In this document: positions 7,095-11,432 of the stretch, piece after piece
Numbering within the stretch: position 1 is the first letter of the stretch
Layout of the letters: every line of letters starts with the position of its first letter
Source of the DNA: UMGS1002 sp050309735
GTDB taxonomy: Bacteria; Bacillota; Clostridia; Oscillospirales; CAG-272
NCBI GenBank assembly: GCA_050309735.1
Contig: JBNRMS010000057.1
Location: forward strand, 1 to 11,432
DNA length: 11,432 bases
Reading direction: 5' to 3'
Notes under the pieces: generated by a model
The model's input: only the letters and a program-made list of their open reading frames with translations
Told to the model about the DNA's origin: nothing
The model's database searches: none
Made by a program: the position numbers and the translations under genes

Positions 7095-7140
7095 ACCGAA
7101 CCGCCCCAGCTCGGAGCGGTTCGGTTATAATTTTATTTTT
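7095..7140. terminator. Bidirectional intrinsic terminator between araC-type gene and plsY
   Basis: ACCGAACCGC (7095-7104) pairs with GCGGTTCGGT (7116-7125). On the plus strand it is followed by TATAATTTTATTTTTTT. On the minus strand it is followed by CTTTTTTATG from the A-run at 7088-7093. It therefore serves both convergent genes; the plsY stop lies only 7 bases before the hairpin. The stretch 6984-7094 holds nothing else I can identify. Confidence 0.85.
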
Positions 7141-7750
7141 TTACGGTAAGCTTATTCTCGGTTCCCGATAACAATCTTTTAATATTTGCCATATGCCGGA
7201 GGATCACCATAGACGAAATAAAACAGGCAAATACATAAAAATACGGGCCGCCCCCAAAAACAGGGATAAACGAAATTACCGCAAAAAGAAGCGCGGCGCA
7301 TATAGACCCCAACGAAACATAGCGGGTTAGCGCCACAATAATCACAAAGAGCGATAAGCATATAAGCGCCACAACCCAATTGACCATAAAGAGAACGCTC
7401 ACCGCCGTGAGAACCCCTTTTCCGCCCCTAAATCCAAAATAGAGCGGCCAGTTATGCCCGATAACTGCGCCGGCGCCGGCTGCGAGCAGGCTTATGTTGT
7501 CACCGTGTGATGCGACACCGAGCAGGATTCCGGCAAGACAGGCGAGAATACCTTTTAATATATCTCCCGCAAACACAAAGGCAGCGGCGGGTTTACCCAG
7601 AACCCTGAGTGTATTTGTCAATCCAGCGCCCCGGCTCCCGTGTTTTCTTATATCTTTGCCGTATATTTTCCCCACGATAACCGAGGAATTAAGGCTTCCC
7701 AAAAGGTAGCCGATTATAAGAGAGGCGGAAATTTTCAGAATATCAGACAT
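7133..7750 (-). CDS. plsY: Acyl-phosphate:glycerol-3-phosphate acyltransferase PlsY
   Basis: 205 residues, the usual length. The enzyme is an integral membrane protein that transfers the acyl chain from acyl-phosphate to glycerol-3-phosphate, the first step of phospholipid synthesis in most bacteria. Visible family segments are IIGYLLGSLNSSVIVGKIYG (12-31), DIRKHGSRGAGLTNTLRVLGK (33-53, phosphate/glycerol-3-phosphate site region), DILKG (63-67), GHNWPLYFGFRGGKGV (98-113, acyl-phosphate site region) and the C-terminal RHMANIKRLLSGTENKL (185-201). Several hydrophobic segments account for most of the rest. The 33-53 motif departs from the common GSGNxGATN form (here GSRGAGLTN). The start at 7750 has AGGAG 13 bases upstream, a long spacing, but no better start is in frame. 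It has its own promoter downstream of lysS on the same strand. Confidence 0.93.
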   Translation of the reverse strand: MSDILKISASLIIGYLLGSLNSSVIVGKIYGKDIRKHGSRGAGLTNTLRVLGKPAAAFVFAGDILKGILACLAGILLGVASHGDNISLLAAGAGAVIGHNWPLYFGFRGGKGVLTAVSVLFMVNWVVALICLSLFVIIVALTRYVSLGSICAALLFAVISFIPVFGGGPYFYVFACFISSMVILRHMANIKRLLSGTENKLTVKK

Positions 7751-7786
7751 CGCAGCAGTGTGGCTCCTAAATATAGTTACATATGA

Positions 7787-7815
7787 ATTATATCATAATA
7801 AAACAGGTTTTTCAA
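7787..7815 (-). promoter_or_regulatory. Sigma-A promoter of plsY
   Basis: The minus strand reads TTGAAA (7815-7810), a 17-base spacer and TATAAT (7792-7787) with TGA extended -10. The predicted leader is about 30 bases and includes AGGAG at 7768-7764. Confidence 0.8.
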
Positions 7816-7871
7816 TAATGATTTTTGCTCCCCCAAAGAGAACAAACAGGCTACTGATAAATCTTGCTTTG

Positions 7872-7942
7872 TGCGCATAGCCGGCTTCACACGGCAAACC
7901 CTACCGGCGCATGACTCCCCCGAGTCGCTCGGGGCATGGGTC
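7872..7942. repeat. Hairpin cluster downstream of lysS, possible remnant of a transposon end
   Basis: Two structured units are packed in about 70 bases. First, GCCGG (7880-7884) pairs with CCGGC (7904-7908), with outer TGC/GCA (7872-7874 and 7909-7911). Second, CCCCGAG (7918-7924), TCG loop, CTCGGGG (7928-7934), with an alternative GACTC/GAGTC pairing (7913-7917 and 7922-7926). The last hairpin is followed after 8 bases by TTCAA. No T-run follows on either strand, so it is not a standard terminator. A GC hairpin a few bases before TTCAA recalls the right end of IS200/IS605-type elements, but no transposase or TnpB gene is present. It may also simply end lysS transcripts. Confidence 0.45.
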
Positions 7943-7960
7943 TTCAATCATATGATTGAA
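7943..7960. repeat. Perfect 18-base palindrome abutting the lysS stop codon
   Basis: TTCAATCATATGATTGAA equals its own reverse complement and begins at the base right after the lysS TGA (7963-7961). It could be a protein-binding site, a weak RNA hairpin at the 3' end of the lysS message, or part of a transposon boundary. Confidence 0.6.
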
Positions 7961-9508
7961 TCATTCGCCCTCTTTCTCATGGTCGACATCGTCCTCAAGC
8001 TGACCCTTCGCAAGCGGTTTCATGGTCGGGAAAAGGATGACGTCGCGGATGCTCGGGCTGTTTGTCAGCACCATGACAAGGCGGTCGATTCCAAAGCCGA
8101 GGCCTCCTGTCGGGGGCATTCCCTGTTCGAGCGCCGAGATAAAGTCCTCATCGACCTCAGCGAATATTCCCTCGGCCGCGCGCTGCGCCACCTGCCGCTC
8201 AAAGCGCTCGCGCTGGTCTATCGGATCGTTCAACTCCGAGAAGGCGTTGCCCATCTCCATTTTATTAATAAAATATTCAAATCGCTCGGTGAAAAGCGGA
8301 TTTTTCGGGTTTTTCTTGGCCAATGGCGAAACTTCCACCGGATAGTCATATATAAATGTGGGCTGAATAAGATTGTCCTCCGCGAAATGCTCAAAGAAGG
8401 CTACGAGCACCTCGCCTTTTGTCGGCTCGCCCTTGACCTCAAGGTCAACTCCGCGGCGACGCGCGGCGGCGACGGCATCCTGATCGGTTTGCCAGTCGTT
8501 ATAGTCCTCGCCCGAGTAAAGCTTGACGGCCTCAACCATGCTCATACGACGCCACGGGCTGCCCATGTCGATTTCATTTTCGCCATATGTGATAACGCTT
8601 TTCCCGCAGACCTCGAGTGTCAAATCGCGGTAGAGGTTCTCGACGAGATCCATAATATCCTTGTAATTGGCATAGGCCTGATATAGCTCTATCGAGGTAA
8701 ATTCGGGATTATGCCGGGCGTCCATCCCCTCATTGCGGAAGATGCGGCCAACCTCATAAACCCGCTCAAAACCGCCTACTATCAGGCGCTTTAAATAGAG
8801 TTCTGTCTCGATTCGCAGAAACATATCAAGGTCAAGCGCGTTCAGGTGAGTTTTAAAGGGACGCGCCGCAGCACCAATTTCAAGTGTTCCAAGTATCGGC
8901 GTGTCAACCTCAAGGAAGCCGAGCTTGTTCAGATACTCGCGGATAAAGCTTATAATTCGACTCCGCATGATGAAGGTCTTTCTAACCTCCTCGTTCATAA
9001 TCAGGTCGACCTCGCGGTGACGATATCTTGCGTCGGCATCCTTAAGTCCGTTAAACTTTTCAGGCAGAGGGCGAAGTGCCTTTGAGAGCATTTCAATGTG
9101 AACTACGTGTATTGTTACCTCACCTGTTTTGGTTCTGAAAACTATCCCCCTAACTCCGATAACATCACCGATGTCGTAATCCTTCTTAAATGATTCGTAT
9201 TCACCCTCGCCTACATCATCGCGCTTGATATAGAGCTGAATTTTGCCCTCTCCGTCAAGCAGGTGCGCAAAGGCCGCCTTGCCCATTACCCGCCGGGACA
9301 TCATCCGACCGGCGAGCGACACTTCTTTATCCATGTATGTCTCTGCATCATTTATTATGCCCGCTGAGTTGGCGGTAACTCTGTATTCGGTTTTTATATA
9401 GGGGTTTTTCCCCTCCCCGTCAAGCTTCAATAGCTTCTGGCGGCGGATTTCTTCCTGTTCCGGGAGCGACCGCATCGGGTTTGTTTCTTTGTTCATGTTT
9501 TTGTCCAT
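7961..9508 (-). CDS. lysS: Lysyl-tRNA synthetase, class II
   Basis: 515 residues from ATG 9508. The enzyme charges tRNA-Lys with lysine using ATP in the cytoplasm. The N-terminal OB-fold anticodon-binding domain (about 63-145) carries the LAGRMMSRRVMGKAAFAHL pattern and LRPLPEKFNGLKDADARYRHRE. The catalytic domain follows: motif 1 around FLEVDTPIL (198-206), motif 2 FRNEG...RHNPEFTSIELYQAY (257-279), IQPTFIYDYPVEVSPLAK (381-398), NAFSELNDPIDQRERF (421-436), and motif 3 GMPPTGGLGFGIDRLVM (463-479). A charged tail of about 20 residues extends past the usual LFP ending. The start is uncertain: AAAGG ends one base before ATG 9508, a GAG lies 6 bases before it, and ATG 9496 is a reasonable alternative. 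The loop after motif 1 reads GTLEIGAAARPF rather than the more usual GGAxARPF form. I see no T-box in the leader. Confidence 0.95.
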   Translation of the reverse strand: MDKNMNKETNPMRSLPEQEEIRRQKLLKLDGEGKNPYIKTEYRVTANSAGIINDAETYMDKEVSLAGRMMSRRVMGKAAFAHLLDGEGKIQLYIKRDDVGEGEYESFKKDYDIGDVIGVRGIVFRTKTGEVTIHVVHIEMLSKALRPLPEKFNGLKDADARYRHREVDLIMNEEVRKTFIMRSRIISFIREYLNKLGFLEVDTPILGTLEIGAAARPFKTHLNALDLDMFLRIETELYLKRLIVGGFERVYEVGRIFRNEGMDARHNPEFTSIELYQAYANYKDIMDLVENLYRDLTLEVCGKSVITYGENEIDMGSPWRRMSMVEAVKLYSGEDYNDWQTDQDAVAAARRRGVDLEVKGEPTKGEVLVAFFEHFAEDNLIQPTFIYDYPVEVSPLAKKNPKNPLFTERFEYFINKMEMGNAFSELNDPIDQRERFERQVAQRAAEGIFAEVDEDFISALEQGMPPTGGLGFGIDRLVMVLTNSPSIRDVILFPTMKPLAKGQLEDDVDHEKEGE

Positions 9509-9598
9509 ACCTTTCTCTGTGTTGAGATAATTGTGCCGGCTCGTCGGCCTCGGATTTTCGGCCATATATAACTGCGGCAAAGACACAAATATCACCGC

Positions 9599-9618
9599 TT
9601 GAAAGATTCATCTTTCAA
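9599..9618. repeat. Near-perfect palindrome in the lysS leader
   Basis: Arms TTGAAAGAT (9599-9607) and ATCTTTCAA (9610-9618) flank a 2-base centre. It lies about 35 bases downstream of the predicted lysS transcription start and about 90 bases before the start codon. With such a small loop it is better read as a dimeric protein-binding site than as an RNA hairpin, although either is possible. Confidence 0.55.
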
Positions 9619-9657
9619 ACCACTCTGCTGTGAAGTTTAGTGTTCTGTTAATGAGAT

Positions 9658-9686
9658 ATTATACCATGTTGTGAATCGAAATGCAA
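9658..9686 (-). promoter_or_regulatory. Sigma-A promoter of lysS
   Basis: The minus strand reads TTGCAT (9686-9681), a 17-base spacer and TATAAT (9663-9658) with TGG extended -10. The predicted leader is about 140 bases, too short for a typical T-box, and the T-box sequence is not found in it. Confidence 0.75.
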
Positions 9687-9713
9687 GGGGTGAAAAAATA
9701 ATGTAATATTATA

Positions 9714-9765
9714 AATAGTTTTGCCACTAACTATTCAGGGGGAACTTCTCTCAAGAAGTTCCCCC
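9714..9765 (-). terminator. Double inverted repeat ending the CNNM-type gene
   Basis: Reading the minus strand, a perfect 12-base stem GGGGGAACTTCT/AGAAGTTCCCCC with a 4-base loop (9765-9738) is followed by a second hairpin AATAGTT/AACTATT with an 8-base loop (9735-9714). An AT-rich stretch comes next, reaching a run of T at 9701-9696. The first stem lacks an immediate T-run. It lies 28 bases after the stop of the upstream membrane protein gene and before the lysS promoter. Confidence 0.6.
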
Positions 9766-9793
9766 AGTATATCCCCTGCCTCTCCCGTCTCGC

Positions 9794-11185
9794 CTATGTA
9801 TTAATCTCAGACGCGACGGAGGCGTCTATTAAGCTTACCTCGGCGCTTTCAACGCGGCGGTCTGTAAAGTTTGTAACTTTAATGTGAAGTCCGCAGCAAT
9901 CGACCTTAAAACAGGTTCCGTTCTCAGGAATCTCGGTCAGACAGCTCATCGCAAGTCCGCTGAAGGTATTCGCTTCAATTTCATCGGGGATTTCTATTCC
10001 CAACCGTTCGGCAACATCATCAATGTCGGCGTGTCCGGCAATTCGCCAGCTGTTTTCTCCGGTTTTGACTATCAGCTCATCTTCGTCCTCGAAGTCGTCG
10101 GTTTCGTCATAAATATTGCCAAGTATCTCCTCAATCAGATCCTCCATCGTAACCACGCCTGCAAAGTCACCGTACTCATCGATAACGACAGCCATATGAT
10201 TTTGGTTTTTCTGCATTTCAAAGAAGAGGGCATCACAGGTGATATTCTCAGGAACGAAATATGGAGATCTCATATATTGGCTCAGCGGAACGTCGTTGTC
10301 ATTCCGTATACCGAGCAGATACTCCTTAACCATAAGTACGCCGACAATATTGTTCGGCCTCTCCTCATATACAGGTATCCGCGAGAATCCGCATTCGCTG
10401 ATGATATCAACCGCTTCTTCCTTAGTGGCGTTTAACTCAATAGTTACCACCTCGGGAGTTCGGGTCATCACCCTTTTAGCCGTGTTGTTATTGAATTCAA
10501 ATATATTGTCGATCATCTCGCGCTCTTTAGCGTCGATAGCTCCCGACTCCTCGCCGATATCGACCATCAGGCGAATCTCGTCTTCTGTGACCTTTTCTTC
10601 CTGGTTATTGTCCTTAATTCCAAAAACACGCAGCACACCTGCGGTTGATATGGACAGGAGCCAAATTACAGGCTTTAGTATCACCGCCACCCAGCGCACA
10701 ACTGGGGAGGTGAATTTCGCAACCTTCATCGGAGCATACATCGCCATACGCTTAGGCACAAGCTCTCCGAGAACCAATGTAAAGAATGACAGAATAATTG
10801 TAATTGCTACTACCGCAAGCGTGTCGACAGCCTCACGCGAGAGAAGATTGAAATTCAAATCGTCGACAAGCCATCCGACAAGTCTGTCGGAAAAATTTTG
10901 GGCCGCAAACGCACTGCCGAGAAAGCCGGCCAGCGTGATGCAAACCTGAATTGCCGATAAAAATGAGGTCGGCGCCTCTACAAGCTTTAGAAGTTTTGCG
11001 GCGCTTTTGTCACCGTCTTCGGCTTCTTTTCTAAGCTTGTTTGAATTGAGCGAAACTACCGCTATTTCTGAGGCCGCGAAAAATGCGTTAATCAGAATGA
11101 GAATCAGTTGAAGCAGCAATTGTCGCAAAGGACCTTCGTCCAAAAAAAATCCCCCCAATATAAAATATATTAATGCCAATGGCAT
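9794..11185 (-). CDS. CNNM/CBS/CorC-domain membrane protein (hemolysin C / CorC family)
   Basis: 463 residues from ATG 11185. The order is a CNNM (DUF21) membrane domain at about 18-205, a pair of CBS domains at about 220-355, and a CorC/HlyC domain at about 370-455. The membrane part has the family sequence LINAFFAASEIAVVSLNSNKLRK and FFTLVLGELVPKRMAM. The CBS part has RVMTRTPEVVTIE, GFSRIPVYEERPNNIVGVL and MAVVIDEYGDFAGVVTMEDLIEEILGNIYDE. The family is linked to magnesium and cobalt handling and to ion efflux; the older hemolysin name is historical. The start is uncertain. Family members usually begin close to the first membrane helix, and TTG 11143 (giving DEGPLRQ) has a GGGGGG stretch 7 bases upstream, whereas ATG 11185 has only GGCGG 9 bases upstream. 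It is transcribed alone from its own promoter. Confidence 0.9.
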   Translation of the reverse strand: MPLALIYFILGGFFLDEGPLRQLLLQLILILINAFFAASEIAVVSLNSNKLRKEAEDGDKSAAKLLKLVEAPTSFLSAIQVCITLAGFLGSAFAAQNFSDRLVGWLVDDLNFNLLSREAVDTLAVVAITIILSFFTLVLGELVPKRMAMYAPMKVAKFTSPVVRWVAVILKPVIWLLSISTAGVLRVFGIKDNNQEEKVTEDEIRLMVDIGEESGAIDAKEREMIDNIFEFNNNTAKRVMTRTPEVVTIELNATKEEAVDIISECGFSRIPVYEERPNNIVGVLMVKEYLLGIRNDNDVPLSQYMRSPYFVPENITCDALFFEMQKNQNHMAVVIDEYGDFAGVVTMEDLIEEILGNIYDETDDFEDEDELIVKTGENSWRIAGHADIDDVAERLGIEIPDEIEANTFSGLAMSCLTEIPENGTCFKVDCCGLHIKVTNFTDRRVESAEVSLIDASVASEINT

Positions 11186-11251
11186 CGCGTCGAGCCGCCG
11201 GGATTCTATCCTCGTCGCGGCTTAGTGGGATTAACCCAATTCGACTTCTCT

Positions 11252-11280
11252 ATTATATCACATTTCAATAATTTTTTCAA
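11252..11280 (-). promoter_or_regulatory. Sigma-A promoter of the CNNM-type gene
   Basis: The minus strand reads TTGAAA (11280-11275), a 17-base spacer and TATAAT (11257-11252) with TGA extended -10. The predicted leader to ATG 11185 is about 60 bases. Confidence 0.8.
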
Positions 11281-11407
11281 TACCTCTTTTTCATCACATT
11301 ATTTACCATGTGAATTATATTTTTGTTTATTTCTTATAATTTTTCTTTAATTCTCATATGAAGTTTGCTTTTGATGCCAAAGTACTTTCGTAAAATCATC
11401 GTGGAAC

Positions 11408-11416
11408 TGATATAAT
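11408..11416 (+). promoter_or_regulatory. Extended -10 pointing out of the right edge
   Basis: TGATATAAT on the plus strand. The -35 region is poor (TCGTAA at 17 bases, TTCGTA at 18). It probably belongs to a gene starting beyond the window, divergent from the CNNM-type gene. The rest of 11281-11407 is AT-rich and I see no gene in it. Confidence 0.45.
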
Positions 11417-11432
11417 TTATTCTGTAATACAT

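Noticed and set aside
7871..8686. Long plus-strand open frame of 271 codons
   Set aside because: It lies almost wholly antisense to lysS, has no ribosome-binding site or recognisable domain, and lysS is unmistakable on the other strand.
9509..9595. Extended lysS start from GTG 9595 or ATG 9565
   Set aside because: No ribosome-binding site precedes them, and the added residues do not resemble a lysyl-tRNA synthetase N-terminus.
9509..9657. T-box or lysine riboswitch in the lysS leader
   Set aside because: The leader is only about 140 bases, and I find neither the conserved T-box sequence nor a convincing specifier stem; a lysine riboswitch would not usually control a synthetase gene.
9884..10949. 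Plus-strand open frames of 183 and 236 codons
   Set aside because: Both are antisense to the CNNM/CBS/CorC gene and overlap each other; the minus-strand protein has clear domains throughout.
1..11432. CRISPR array, tRNA or rRNA genes, intact insertion sequence
   Set aside because: No regularly spaced repeats, no cloverleaf or rRNA-like segments, and no transposase frame were seen on either strand.

Overview
The window reads as a chromosomal segment of a mid-GC member of the Firmicutes, most likely class Clostridia and probably an uncultured anaerobe. The pointers are a YlmH-type S4 RNA-binding protein, PlsY, a class II lysyl-tRNA synthetase of Gram-positive type, large acidic-linker lipoproteins of the solute-binding class, and AT-rich intergenic regions with near-consensus sigma-A promoters. 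The taxonomic call is inference from protein style, not from a search. No tRNA, rRNA, CRISPR array or intact transposase gene is visible.

Left part (1-2222): the 5' portion of ylmH lies on the minus strand and runs off the left edge. A back-to-back divergent promoter pair (543-616) also drives a plus-strand lipoprotein that looks like a carbohydrate-type solute-binding protein, SBP1 (646-2151). SBP1 ends at a strong intrinsic terminator.

Middle (2276-7125): a minus-strand cluster reads Gfo/Idh/MocA oxidoreductase (5771-4749), TIM-barrel sugar-phosphate isomerase/epimerase (4666-3821), then a second lipoprotein, SBP2 (3784-2276). SBP2 is a paralogue of SBP1 and convergent with it. A divergent plus-strand AraC-family regulator with a cupin-like N-terminus (6054-6983) sits head-to-head with this cluster and is its natural regulator candidate. 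Together they look like a small module for sensing, binding and oxidising or epimerising a sugar, inositol or sugar-acid type ligand. No permease or ATPase gene is present, so transport partners must be encoded elsewhere. A bidirectional terminator closes araC and plsY.

Right part (7133-11432): housekeeping genes on the minus strand. These are the CNNM/CBS/CorC-type membrane protein (11185-9794), lysS (9508-7961) and plsY (7750-7133), each with its own promoter. Between lysS and plsY lies an unexplained cluster of hairpins and a perfect palindrome (7872-7960) that resembles the right end of an IS200/IS605-type element. An extended -10 at the right edge points out of the window.

Five of the six well-defined promoters share a spacing of exactly 17 bases and a TGn extended -10, so transcription starts are unusually legible here.
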